From Begonia masoniana (lineage: Eukaryota; Streptophyta; Magnoliopsida; Cucurbitales; Begoniaceae), in assembly GCA_022432975.1 (NCBI GenBank), contig CM039503.1:44534655-44598654 (forward strand): a stretch of 64,000 nucleotides of DNA, read 5' to 3'. Each line of letters opens with the position of its first letter. Position 1 is the stretch's first letter. A model generated the notes under the pieces. That model made no database searches. It was not told the origin of the DNA and was given only the letters and a program-made list of their open reading frames with translations. Positions 1 to 11,466 of this stretch are shown here, piece after piece. Position numbers and translations under genes: made by a program.

Positions 1-267
1 AACATCTACCGATAGAGAATATCTACCGGTGGACACGTGCACCTCACATGACTCCTTAAAACATCTACCGATAGAGAATATCTACCGGTGGACACGTGCA
101 CCTCACATGACTCCTTAAAACATCTACCGATAGAGAATATCTACCGGTGGACACGTGCACCTCACATGACTCCTTAAAACATCTACCGATAGAGAATATC
201 TACCGGTGGACACGTGCACCTCACATGACTCCTTAAAACATCTACCGATAGAGAATATCTACCGGTG
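1..267. repeat. 59-bp tandem repeat, about 4.5 copies
   Basis: The units start at 2, 61, 120, 179 and 238 and are virtually identical. Each contains CATCTACCGATAG, the palindrome ACCGGT and a CACGTG hexamer. The array runs off the left edge, so its true size is unknown. It lies inside LTR F, in the part closest to the LTR 3' end (minus orientation). Confidence 0.95.
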
Positions 268-809
268 ACTCCTGCCGATGGACTAAACAACATGGCAGTA
301 AACTTACTGTAAACCGAGGAAAGTTCCGACTATCAGAAGGACTAAGCATTTACCAAAAACCATTCAGAGACAATTTTAAATCATTGCATTACTCAAATTC
401 AGTAAAAACAGCATTTTAAAATCCAACAGAACACTAATGTCAGGAATTCTCAAAACTACTTCAAAAGGTTGCAACCACTACTGTCATGAAAAACTCAATG
501 TACTCAGATTGAATCATTATCAATAGACCTTCACAACTGCTGACAATCAGTTAACCCGCCTCATCAGTTTAACCCGCTCTCATCAGTTACCAGAACGGAG
601 CATGAATGTACCCTCCAACCACATCTACTCATCTGTGCACACAGAAATTCACCTGCAGTAACCTCTTCACCTACATTACAAAACTCATCTATTAGCCTAA
701 TGCTAAGTAAGCAAAGCAAGGAATGAAATATATACTGAAATGTAAATCCTAAATATGCAGTTTCTACTTTCATTCCTCAGTTATGTTGCATTCGTTCACT
801 GGTCTGATG

Positions 810-995
810 ATCCCTGATACAATGGGAGATGGATCAGTTTTTCCAAGGTATGTATCCATAGATTCAATTAGGGGCGGATTAGTTCCCTTAACAGCTGATT
901 TAATCCCTGATACAATGGGAGATGGATCAATTTTCCCAAGGTATGTATCCATATGTTCGATTAAGGGGCGGATTAATTCCCTTAAAAGTATACTG
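810..995. repeat. 93-bp tandem duplication in LTR F
   Basis: ATCCCTGATACAATGGGAG occurs at 810 and again at 903. The duplicated block ends in GGGGCGGATTA. A related 96-bp repeat occupies the same relative place in solo LTR D. Both lie between the donor-like and acceptor-like sites. Confidence 0.85.
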
Positions 996-1693
996 TTGCA
1001 ATCTGTTCACGTCTCACCATTCTACTTCATGTAAATTCATTTTCGTTTTCCTTCAAAATATGATGCATGGCGACTGAAAAGAAACATACATTCATGCATA
1101 CACAAATCCTACTGTTTTGTGATGTAGGCCCGAAGGCACATGCAAACTCTACTTACCTGGTCTCCTGGAAAAACTTGGTTGCAAGCTACTTCGGGTATTA
1201 CTCGAACCTAAAACCATAGACAGAGCATACATTAAATTTCCTCTAATCTTCATTCTAAACCACTAGAAATCTAAGGAAAACTGTTTTGGAAACTCTAGTC
1301 ATTGTGCATTCCCGATTTCAACTTAAACTGAAACCACCACTCGCTTACCGCCTTCTCAAAACCTCATTTATCATCCCTCCTATCAACGATAGATACAATG
1401 TAGCAAGAAATAGAAGCAAAACTCACCAAGTTCGGAGGAAATAGCTGGAGAAAGTCGAAGGGGGTCTCCTATTGCGTTCTGCTAAGCTGAGGAGCTGAGA
1501 ATGGAGAGGAAATGAAATAAAACAGTGGCGGCTACTTCAATAACATTTCCCTTAAATGCGTTAACCTTTATTACTATCAGATTACCATACTGCCCTCCCT
1601 TAGTCATACATTAACCTAGTCATTAATCCTCCATAAAAATAATGTCTCACGATTTGATTAAATAATTAGATAGTGATTAAACCGGGTGCTACA

Positions 1694-1839
1694 GGGCGTT
1701 CTCCATGCAGGGGGTGAGTTTGGGGGTGGAGACCCCGTGACCAGCCAATAATTGATCACAGGTGGGCGAACGGTCCCCCATTCTCTCCAGAGCGGTCTTC
1801 CGTTCTTTCGCCCGTGATCAATTATTGGCTGATCCCGGG
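1694..1839 (+). repeat. MULE1 left terminal repeat, distal part
   Basis: GC-rich segment with opposed GAACGGTCCCCC and GGGGGACCGTTC-type motifs and two copies of the GTGATCAATTATTGG element in opposite orientation. It continues at 5499-5640 after the hAT insertion. Its inverted partner is 10240-10440. Confidence 0.75.
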
Positions 1840-4800
1840 TAGGGTGGGCAAGTGTCGGTTCGGTTTGGTTTTGGAGTAAAACCAAACCGAATCGACACAG
1901 ATTCGATTTTTGTGATTTAACTCGAAACCGGTAAGGCAGCCCAATTGGAACCGACCCAGAACCGAACTGAAACTTTTGGTTTTATTCCGGGTCGGTTCCG
2001 GTTTGACGTTTTATAAAAAAAAAAAAAAAAATTAACTCCATCACTTGTACCCACCACTTGTTTTAGCTCCAAAGGTGGGAACAATTGCTTGGTTAAAGGA
2101 AGCAGACCACCACATTTCTGTTGTCTTCTCCATTAACGTATTGAAATATTAAAATTGAAAATTTAAAACTTAAAATTATCATCCACTATCTTAACTAAAA
2201 AATTATTGTGCCAACTAAAAATTTAAAATTTAAAATTAAAATTATTGTCCTAACTAAAAATTTAACGAAATATGCTGAAAAAATGCTGATAAACAAAGTA
2301 TAAAGTAATATTATCCGTTATCAAAAACCAAAAAATGCTGAATAATTATTCGCTATTTCGCTTCAAGCCTTCAACTATTCCACCAAAATCGGAACGCTAT
2401 CTCCATCTTCATTAGTTGATGTAAAATCTGAAAAATGTAATTGAAAAACCAATTAGGCAAAATGAATTAAAAATATAAAATGAAAAGAAAACAAAGATGT
2501 AAAACACACCTTGTTCAACCTTGTCAAAATCATTCACTAAATAATTAACATTGATAGATTTATGTTTTGATGTCCAAATCCAACTTTGAGTGCAAATGAG
2601 TGTCTCGACAATCTTTAGGAACAAAGAACGACGAAATGAATCTAGTACACGGCCTCCGCTACTAAAAGCTGACTCTAAAGCAACTGTCAAAATTGGAATA
2701 ACTAATACATCCTATATTTCAAGGAATTCACTTTCCACCAGGTCAGAATATCACTTTTATTTAAAAACATTTCTAATCTTTCAGATAAATATTGATTAAC
2801 TTCAGTTTTATTATTTGAAACATTAAGCTCATTATGACGATTACAAAACATCTCATACACTTTATTGTGGGCCAAACTACTACTCTGTCTCATCATGGTA
2901 GAAGTCGTTCCAACCATTATACTAGAATTATCTTCCGAAATTTCAAAACCCTCAGATTTATACTCAAGATATAATCTTTCAATCACAATTTCTACTTGTC
3001 TCACCAAATCATTTGTCTTCTCAACATCAAACAAAATGGTGAGACAATGTTTCAAAAACTCTATTTTACATCTAGGATCTAGTATAATTGCCACATACAT
3101 CAACCAATTGATTTTATCACAACTACCCCAATATTTGTCAAACTTTCTCTGCATATCAATGGTCATTCTCCTCATCACTGTATTATTACACTCAGAGTAC
3201 TCGTGGATAACCATTTTCAAATTACACACTTCACTAATACAAATATTCGAGGTAACATGTGAGAAGGCCGAAACGGAAACAGTTGTATCATAAAAGATCT
3301 TCAAAAACTTGATAAGGTCTCTAATATTTGCCCAGTTTTCTATTGCGGGTGGTCTTTCGCTTTCCCCACCCAAATCAAGAAAATAATAGCTATCACTTTC
3401 ATACTTTTTGGCACTTTTTAACATCAAGTATGTAGGATTCCATCTAGTAGGTACATCAAGACAAACATTATTTTTGCAACTGATTGTTACATTTTCAACA
3501 CAATTTCTAAATTGTTGTAGCCTTGCAGGTGAAGATCGAACATATTTCACAACTCTACGAAGTCTTGCGATAGACTCTTGATGATCTTTTAAACCATCAC
3601 ACACAATCAAAATCAAAATGTGTGCAAAACATCGCACATGCATGTGTTCCCCATTCAAAACTAAATCATTCCAATTTTTAATAGTTTTGATCAAATACGA
3701 AATTGAACATCATTCGAAGGAGCATTGTCAACTGTAATCGTCAAAACATTTTCAATTCCCCATTCAAACAAACATCTTTCTACTTCTCTACCAATCGTTT
3801 CGCCTTTATGATTATAAATCAAACAAAAATTGATAATTCTCTTACACAAGATCCAATCACTATCAATATAATGAGCAGTTAATAGCATGTAACTCAAATT
3901 TTGTATAGAAGTTCTTGCATCTATAGTCAAACATACTCGCTGAGATGTTTTTCTAAAATAATCTTTCAATTTCATTTTTTCTTTCTCATAAATATTCAAA
4001 ATGTCTCATGCAATGGTAGTTCTAGAAAGTATGAAAAACTTTGGTTGAACATATTGTGAATATGTTCTAAAACCCTCTCCTTTAACAAATTTCAAAGGTA
4101 ATTCATCAACAATAATCATCTTTGCAAGCAGTTCTTGACAAGTTGCACGACTAAAATAAGTTACATTCATTTTCCCTCCCATATTTTGATAGCTTAACGT
4201 TTGTTGCTTCCTATCGTTACTTGCCAGCAATTTGTTGCAAGTAAGAATGTGTCTTTTCAAGTTTGATGTCTCATTCTTCGATGCATGACATGCATATAAC
4301 TGTGAGCAATGATTACATTTTGCTCCAAGGTTGCTTTTATCAGAACTTTCAATCTTAGTAAAATGATTCCAAACTTCTGATTTTTTTTCTTTTTGTTTGA
4401 CTAAGAGTGGGACCCTCTACACTTTGCAATAATGCTTTCTATCCTAAAACAATAGTTAATTAATCAACGATACAATTAAAGTTATTAAACTACAAAGTTC
4501 ACACTTCACATCAATCAAAATCAAATTAAAATACACAATTCACATTTGCTCTCGGTCACGCCTGAAGAGTCTCCTAAAAACAGAATCACAATGAAGTTCA
4601 CTGTTTTAGCAACATAACAAAGTTCACTATTTCGTTTATAGACTATTTTAGCAGCATATCTTAATCTCCCATCAAACGATGAACATAAGAAGCAAAAACG
4701 ATGGAATGATTCAAACAAATATAAGATAAGAACAAGTTAAATTAAGAATTACACCATTTGAATCAAGAAAGGATCATGAATTATGTATCTATAAAGTTAC

Positions 4801-5490
4801 AACATTATATTAACGGGCAACACCATCTAAGAGACCATCTATACTCTGTAGTGATTGATATTTCATTATGAATACAAAAAACAGTAATTCCCCAGTTTGT
4901 TCCAAGTCAACAAAAGAAGCCAGATATGTTTCACAAAATAAAGCTAAAGAAGAACAAGGTTCGGAGTATTGCGTGCAATTTGTCAAATAATATTTAATGT
5001 TTAAACAAATTGCTGTCGGTCACACCCAAATAGTCTCCCAAAACATAACGCTTAAAGAAAAAAAAAAAAGAAGCAAAATAAGCAGAGAATAGATCACTTA
5101 CAGGCACAGCGAGTCGAGATTCGAGAAGTCGAGGTCGAGGTTGCGTCTACTGGAGAGCTTGAGAGTCGAGGTCGAGGTTGCGTCTATCGGAGAGCTTGAG
5201 AGTCGAGGTTGAGCCTCGGGTCTGCCCTGCCGTCTGGAGAAGAACCGAAGAAGAAATAAAATTAGGGCTTTATTAAAAATGGGAAGAAATGCGGTTCTAT
5301 TTGGTTAAATTTGGTTTTGAATGCTCCAAACCAAAAACCGAACCATGATATTCGGTTCTTACATAATAGAACCGAATTTCATTTTATTTTGGTGCAAAAC
5401 CGAATAGAACGGGACCTGATTTCACCGGTTCTGGTCCAATTCCCAGTTCCGGTCCGATTCTCAGTTCAAGTTTGGTTTTGCACACCCCTA
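1840..5490 (-). mobile_element. hAT transposon 1 with 8-bp target duplication
   Basis: The termini are TAGGGTGGGCAAG at 1840 and the inverted TTTTGCACACCCCTA ending at 5490, followed inward by GGTTCGGTTTGG-type subterminal repeats typical of hAT elements. The flanks are ATCCCGGG (1832-1839) and ATCCTAGG (5491-5498), an 8-bp duplication with two mismatches, which implies an old insertion. Removing it restores the GTGATCAATTATTGGCTG context of the MULE1 terminal repeat. The element holds one broken transposase gene on the minus strand. About 640 bp on the left and 1 kb on the right are non-coding and AT-rich. Confidence 0.88.
2412..4437 (-). pseudogene. hAT transposase, degenerate
   Basis: Reading from 4437 downwards: a BED-type zinc finger (AKCNHCSQLYACH, then NLKRHILTC), a linker, the RNase H-like catalytic core with CLTIDARTS (first Asp) and TITVDNAPSND (second Asp), a helical region with PTRWNPTYLMLKSAKKYES, and the C-terminal dimerisation region with SAFSSGGRVLDSFRRSL near 2640. 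It is disabled by a frameshift in the A-run near 4385, an in-frame TGA near 4006, a frame change near 3694, and a stop with deletion near 2700. The family cuts and pastes DNA with 8-bp duplications, which agrees with the flanks. It cannot make a functional protein as it stands. Confidence 0.9.
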
Positions 5491-5640
5491 ATCCTAGGCT
5501 ACACTACAAAAGAACGGGGGACCGTTCTCCAAGAGCGGTCCCTCGCTCTCCCTCCCGTGATCAATTATTGGCTGATGATGGAGTACGCTTCAGTGGAACA
5601 GGGGATTGTTCTGGGAGAGCGGTCCCCCATTCTTCCGCCC

Positions 5641-5648
5641 TATTTAAA
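5641..5648 (+). promoter_or_regulatory. TATA-like box of MULE1 transposase
   Basis: TATTTAAA lies 104 bp upstream of the transposase ATG at 5752, just after the GC-rich terminal repeat. MULE2 (20937-20943, TATATAA) and MULE3 (54200-54207 minus, TATAAATA) have a TATA box in the same relative position. Confidence 0.55.
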
Positions 5649-5751
5649 GACCTGCTCACCCTCCATTCTCACCACTTCCATGTTCTCTAACTCTCTAAAA
5701 CTTCTCCACTATTTCTTGCTCCAGAGAATTTTCATTGTATAAGCGACGACG

Positions 5752-8118
5752 ATGGATTCTGATTCACCTAGAGCAATTGATTTAGACGAGCCAACAACTT
5801 TTGATGTCGATATGGATTGGTATTTGCATGTCACTCTTACATATAGTGATTTTGAGTATTTGATCACTTAGATGGAAATGGAGAAATCGATGTGCATTTG
5901 ACCGCCAGAACTCTAGACGAGGAGCTTTGAACATCGGTCAGTTCGGAGGATGATAATGTGGAAAGCATACCGGTAAGAGAAGAAATCACATCGAGTTTTT
6001 TTTTTTCTGGGGAAACAATATAGTTATTTAAAGGATATTAAAGCGAAAATAGTCATGAAAAATAATTATGGGATCAAATTCATCAAAAGTGACAACAGGC
6101 GACTGACGGCTTAGTGTGAAGAGGGGTGTGAGTGGAAACTGCATGCTTCTCAGATGCAAGATGAGCTTACGTTTCAAATAAAGAGTTTGGTCGATTCTCA
6201 CAGTTGTTCGAGAAAAATTGAGAATCGACATGCTAGAGCAAAATGGGTGGCAGATCATTATCTAGATAGGTTCAAAAGTCAACCTATGTGGGAAATCTCT
6301 TCCATTATCGAAACAGTGAGGAAGAATTTGAATGTCAATATTACACCTAATATTGCCAGATAGCAAGAAGTGTAGCTCGAACAATTAATAAACATAAGGG
6401 TGACGAACAATACAAGCTAGTCTGGTCTTACGCAGTAGAAATATGTAGATCAAATTCGGGTATCACATTACAAATACATACTTACAAGATAGGGCATGAT
6501 TCATTAGTATGTCAAAGAATGTATATGTGCATGGCTGCTTGCAAGGCAGATTTGCTATAGTACGGTCACCTTATTATCTGTTTGGATGATTGTCATCTTA
6601 ATGGCTCGTGTCCCGACCAATTACTCACAGCTGTTAGTATTGATAGCAACGGTGGAATATATCTCGTTACTGTTGCCAACGTTGAAAAAGAATGCATGGA
6701 CACATGGGCGTGGTTCTTGCAATATTTGAAGCGAGACCTGAACACTAGATTGGATTGCATCGACAAAAGGTATAATACATTTCCAATTGTTATTTCAAAA
6801 TAGGAGCGTTGTGGTAATTATATTATTTGATTGTGACTATGTTTTTCTTTTCAAATATTAGTGGTGTAATTATACTGTATAAGTAAGTTCTGTCTAAGAG
6901 ATTTGATTTTAAATGAGATCATTTGTGACCTCTCCATTCTTTCCTAGGAACTTAATTGGAAAGATAATTATATCTAGGAGATTATCTAGTACAGTCTTTT
7001 TTGAGAATTATCCTGATCAATACTCTCCACGTTATATTGTTTTATGTTAACTCTATTTTTCTTTCAAATATTAGAGTTTGTTGAAGGCTGTGGAAAAGTA
7101 ATTTAAAGAAGCCGAACACCGCTACTGCCTCCGACATATGTACGTAAATTTTAAAGGCTAATTTCGGGGCAAAGCCTATAAAGATACGATGTGGAATGCG
7201 GCAAGGGCAACCACAAGGTGGCATTTCGAAATAGAAATGAGAAAATTACATCAGCTTAGCCCGGATGCCCATGTATGGCTTCGAGCAGAAGAGACTAGAT
7301 ATTGGGCTAGTCATGTCTTTTCTTCAAATCTCAAGTGCGAAATTGGATTGAATAATTTGTGCAAATCATTCAATGCAGTTCTATTGCCGGCCATGGACAA
7401 ATCGATCTTGACCATGTTCGAGATTATCCGAATGTGTATGATGCCTCGCATTGTGAAAATATTTGAGCAGTTAGCCCAATCAATAGGCCTCATGTGTCCC
7501 TAGATAAAGAAAAAACTTGAGAAGCTAGAAAGTGTAGCTCGAAACTGAAATGCTCAGTTTGCGGGAGCTGCACGATTTGAGGTCAGCAACAGCTACTAAC
7601 AATACGTGGTAAATATGAATACAGGTGTGTTCAACTGCACCAAGTGGGAGCTTATTGGAATCTCGTGTGTTCATTCCATTCCATACATGCATTTCATGAG
7701 ACTAACACCGAAAAATTACGTGCAACGATGCTATCACCGGGCAACTTACCTGCATATGTACTCACAGTTTATTCAACCCGTGAGTTACCCCCAAATGTGG
7801 CCGCAAATATCAGATTTGAAGGAACTGATCCCGCCCAGAAGATATCGCCAACATGGTAGGCCGAAGAAGATAAGAGTGCGAGATGTCAATGAGCCGTCAA
7901 GTTCGACAATTAGTAGGCGGAACTCAAAGATATCGTGCGTTATATGTCAGCAGAAGGGGCACAATAGTAGCACTTGTCCTCACTGGGATTCACTTCAAGC
8001 ACTGCTTCTCAAGACACTGCTTCTCAAGACACGTTTATGGGTCTCAACACATTTGACGGGACACAGGTATAGTTCAACACATTTCGCTCATAAACACAGT
8101 CATTCTTTTTTAATATAG
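5752..8118 (+). pseudogene. MULE1 MuDR-like transposase, degenerate
   Basis: The start ATG at 5752 (MDSDSPRAIDLDEPTT) is conserved in MULE2 (21049) and, more weakly, in MULE3. The domains in order are an acidic N-terminal region, a MuDR N-terminal segment (RFKSQPMWEISSI near 6270), and the MULE catalytic core with LDDCHLNGSCPDQLLTAVSI at 6576-6640 and ANVEKECMDTWAWFLQYL. A probable intron lies at about 6769-7074 (AAAAG/GTATAAT to ATTAG/AGTTTG), joining DKR to LLKAVEK. The C-terminal part has a SWIM-like CTKWELIGISCVHSI (its first Cys is replaced) and a CCHC knuckle CVICQQKGHNSSTC near 7935-7980. Several in-frame stops (for example TAG at 5869) make it a pseudogene. Confidence 0.88.
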
Positions 8119-8694
8119 TTTTCATTATGTGCAGAAATTTGCAACGCACGACCGAAGCAAAAATTATTAACTGTTGTAATTTCGCTCTAGGTCCATTTTT
8201 TCAATTTTATAAAAATTTCGCTTAAATACATTACTTTTGTATAAAAATATATATATTTAAATAATTTATAAATAATTACATATATATTTTAATTTATTCA
8301 AATTATAATTATTTATTGTAGTTTATTTTGCTAATACTTATTTATTTTAGGTTATTCAAATTATAATTATTTATTTCTTTTAGTTTATTTTTAAAAAATC
8401 AAAATAAAATTGAAAAAATGGGAAGAGTTTTGTTTATTTTATGACTCCTCCATGCCTATCTTCAAATAATTTCTGCATATTCAAATTACAAATATATACC
8501 TAACAGCCAGATCCAGTACAAATATAAAATAAATGGTACTACAAAATAAAAATAAACTAAACTAAAATAACAAACATATACTAAATAATCAACAGACAGA
8601 TCCACCATATAACCTAAACTAAATGACAAGCATAAAGTAAAGTGCATTAAAATACATACATGAAATAAAGTTACAAACTAAAATTAAAAGTACA
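8119..8694. other. AT-rich spacer between convergent MULE1 genes
   Basis: Very AT-rich sequence with TATATATTTAAATAA-type runs between the 3' ends of the transposase and the second gene. I see no open frame or repeat beyond simple AT bias. It presumably holds the two 3' UTRs. Confidence 0.6.
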
Positions 8695-9881
8695 TTAACT
8701 AAAGTACGGTAAGGGTGGGACATCGTCATCATCGCTGTCTTCACGCCAACGCTCGAAGGAGTCTGCGAGCCGTATCTGGGCCAATCTGAGCTCATTCATC
8801 CTCTCCTCCATCCTGTCTCACCTCTTTTCCATCCTGTCCCACCTATACTCCCACCTCTACTTCATCTTGCCAAGTCTCTGCTCCCACGTACTAGCCTTCG
8901 GGGGTACAATGGTAGCATGGTGGGGGTGGCAATAACGTCCTCGGTGGCGGTTACGTCCTCCATCGGAACATCCCAAAATGTGGAGGCTCCAGGATCTCCC
9001 TTGAGCATCCAAGATGCCTCGACTTTGACTAGGCTCATCAAGTCAAATGGGTCATGTTAAATACATCGACAAATCTGTGTGATCTCATCTGCTCTCCACT
9101 GGGCAGATGAAGCTGATATTGCTAGACGACCTTCCAAATCAAAGTCTCGTACGACATATTCTTATTCTTGGTTCACCCAACCTCATTCATGTGACATACA
9201 ATCATATATCTTAGGTTGAACATTGTGCTGCTGTAAAGCTTCTCCATGACATACAGATCCATCCAGTTGACGAGATCTCTATGACCATCCCTCGGCAGGA
9301 GGGTGTGACTAATCAAGTTGTGAAGAACCCGAGCTTTGACGTTTAAATTCTTCAATCTCGGCTTCACGAACGCTGCAATCCCAAATTGTAGTGGATTTGC
9401 CTAAGGAACTCTAGTCTCTCTGATGTTCTTGCAAAATTACACTCTCGGGAAGCATGATAGTATCTTCCGCATCTTCTGTGGCAAATCTGAGCAATTCATT
9501 GATAAGAGTTGGAGATACGACAATATTTGTATCGAATAGGTATGTCTTCAAGCAGCCTGACCTCCTAGTACTTCCCAAGTTCGTATAAAATAAGTGAACA
9601 ATTTTGTCTCCCTTCATGTCGTACATCCCGTGCAAGGAGATGACGTCAAACATCTTCTTGATCTCCAAACACTCCCAACCGCTAAAGTTGATAGTCTTCC
9701 CATAAATAATCGAGCGACTTCTCGTATCTCGGTTGAACTGCCCTTGACACTCATGGTTACGAAATTCCATGGACAAATATCTAGGAGGTGATTTCGGCAC
9801 TTAATCCGACGCCCGATTTGATGGGTCACCTTCTGCCATCTGGGGAGCCTTTCGACCAATAAACATTCTTGGGAGTGCCAT
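8695..9881 (-). pseudogene. MULE1 second gene, plant-transposon-domain protein
   Basis: A convergent gene opposite the transposase. It starts at ATG 9881 (MALPRMFIGRKAPQ) and ends at TAA 8697-8695 after an acidic tail (REDSDDDDVPPLPYFS). The middle has HLFYTNLG and, near 9330, KARVLHNLISHTLLPRDGHR; the tail is a probable coiled coil with repeated WDRMEKR-like units. The middle matches the env-position protein of the copia at 49704-51560 (RARVFHLMINYNIFPRDGHR), so the two share a domain that I take to be the one annotated in plants as 'putative plant transposon protein'. This is not the usual mudrB product. It is broken by a stop near 9803 and a frame change near 9390-9410. The function is unknown. 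Confidence 0.7.
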
Positions 9882-10239
9882 TTTCGGGTTCGAGGGTTTT
9901 ATTGATTTTTGGATTTTTTGGGTTTTTTGAGATTTTTGGTGAGAAAACAGAGTGGATTTGGGGACTTTCAGCCCGAAAAACCCTTGGTTTTTGGGATTTT
10001 TGCAAAAAAATTGTGAGTTTTTGGCGATTTTCAGCTCGGCCTTAAGGTTTTGGCTCTATTTTGGGAATTTCTTGAGATTTTTTGCAGATTTGGATGAAAA
10101 ACGGTCGGATCTGAGAATTTTGGCAACAAAACGCTCGGATCTGAGGCTTTGGACGAGAGAAAATTGGTTTTCTGAAAAAAAAAAAATCGTTCGAATGGGG
10201 ACTGTCGGCTTTTATCCTAACGCATATCGGTTCCCCGTT

Positions 10240-10545
10240 TGAGGGTGAACATCACCCGCGTGTTCTTATAACGGGGACCGTTTTAACAGAGAGTCTCCAT
10301 CCCCAAACTCACCCCCCGCGTGGAGAACGAGGGACCGCTATTGGAGAACGGTCCCCCGTTCTCCACGTGCGTTGCACGGGGAGAATGTCCCGACATAACG
10401 GGGGACCATTCTAACAAGAACAGTCGACCGCCAAGAATTTTTTTGATATATTTTTTATAGTTTAAGTTTTGTTTTGTTATGGTTAATATTTTTTTTTAAA
10501 TTACCATACTTCGAAGGTTAAAATGATTTTTACCCAAAAAATTAT
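10240..10545 (-). repeat. MULE1 right terminal repeat
   Basis: The GC-rich part at 10240-10440 contains opposed GAACGGTCCCCCGTTCT motifs and a 37-bp match, inverted, to 1695-1731. The outer AT-rich part at 10445-10545 resembles the MULE2 right end. It probably also carries the promoter for the second gene, which reads leftwards from it. No clean tip or target duplication could be fixed. Confidence 0.65.
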
Positions 10546-11466
10546 TATAATCTATCACTTAAGTTACAAAATAAATTTGTATTAACTTTGAGTAATGATA
10601 CGTTTAACTTCTTATTCTACTCTTTTAAAATATTTGTTGACATGACATTATTCATTAACTTTTAGCTAGCGTAGTTGTTCTGTCACTTAAAAACCAAGAA
10701 AAATCGAAACTTCAGTACTTAAAAAAGTGAAACTTAAATTCTAAAAATCAAAACGTCAATTCTCAAAATCAAAACTTTAGTTCTCAAAGATCAATAATTC
10801 AACTCTCAAGAAGTCAAAACTTTAGTTGTAGAAAAAATCAAAACTTTGACTCTTGAAAAATTGAAACTTTAATTATCAAAAAATGATACTTTTCAAACAT
10901 CGAAATTTTATTTGTTTGAAAATCAGAACTTTAATTCTAAAAAACCAAACTTTAATTTTCAAAAAAAAAATTAAACATTTAACTTTACCCATTTAATCAA
11001 TGGAATGGTGATTCTATAATTTATTTTATCCAAAAACATAAAATTTTAATTAGAAGTCAATAATTGTTAATAACAATTCCCATATATAAATAAAAAAACA
11101 AACATTATTGGAGAAAACACAATGTCAAAATGATGACACTCATACCACGTGTAAGCCAACTTATGTAATACCGACAATAATAGGAAACTTTAAAATCAAT
11201 AAACAATAATATTTAATATGCATAAACTCTAATTCAATAAAACGAATGACTAAGATATTTAAAAAAATTTGTAATCCACCCATATTCAGTAAATTAAATT
11301 ACACAACTTCATCAATGATAACCTTTAATTGACTCTCATACGATGTTGATAACGGTGATTCCTGAAATGAGATTTCTTTCCCTTAACTCTAATTGTCGTG
11401 TTTTTTTCTTGATAGTGAGAAAACTTCAATTTGGGCGATGAGATGACGTTAGTTTCTACGAGGAGA
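10546..11466. other. AT-rich spacer with degenerate minisatellite
   Basis: No gene was seen. Between about 10690 and 10975 a loose repeat of roughly 25 bp, approximately TCAAAACTTTAATTCTCAAAAA, recurs about 10 times with heavy divergence. The rest is AT-rich sequence without an open frame. Confidence 0.6.

Larger units (their letters stand above)
1..1693 (-). mobile_element. Ty3/gypsy LTR F, partial
   Basis: The right boundary is ACCGGGTGCTACA at 1681-1693, which on the minus strand reads TGTAGCACCCGGT, the usual start of the gypsy LTRs in this window. The left end lies outside the window. It is the same family as solo LTR D (31851-34110): both carry TCTACCGATAG-rich repeats and a tandem repeat of about 95 bp beginning TGATCCC. 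A donor-like GTAAGT (minus strand, intron start at 1156) and an acceptor-like TGTAG (ending at 671) match those of the other LTRs. It is inserted in the left terminal repeat of MULE1. I see no coding region. Confidence 0.8.
1694..10545 (+). mobile_element. MULE1, MuDR-like transposon, interrupted
   Basis: A Mutator-like element with a plus-strand transposase (5752-8118) and a convergent minus-strand second gene (8695-9881). The left terminal repeat starts at 1694 just after LTR F, and the hAT at 1840-5490 splits it. Left GCAGGGGGTGAGTTTGGGGG with its flanks matches, inverted, the segment 10292-10328 on the right. The outer right end (about 10445-10545) resembles the MULE2 terminus: TTTAAGTTTTG, then T-rich, then ACCCAAAA. 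The left tip lies beyond LTR F and outside the window, so no target duplication could be checked. Confidence 0.75.

Noticed and set aside
1..267. CRISPR-like appearance of the 59-bp repeat
   Set aside because: The units are contiguous with no variable spacers, and the context is a plant LTR.
9952..10242. Plus-strand frame of 96 residues
   Set aside because: It lies in the 5' leader of the MULE1 second gene, is dominated by TTTTTGGG-like sequence, and reads antisense to that gene without any family likeness.
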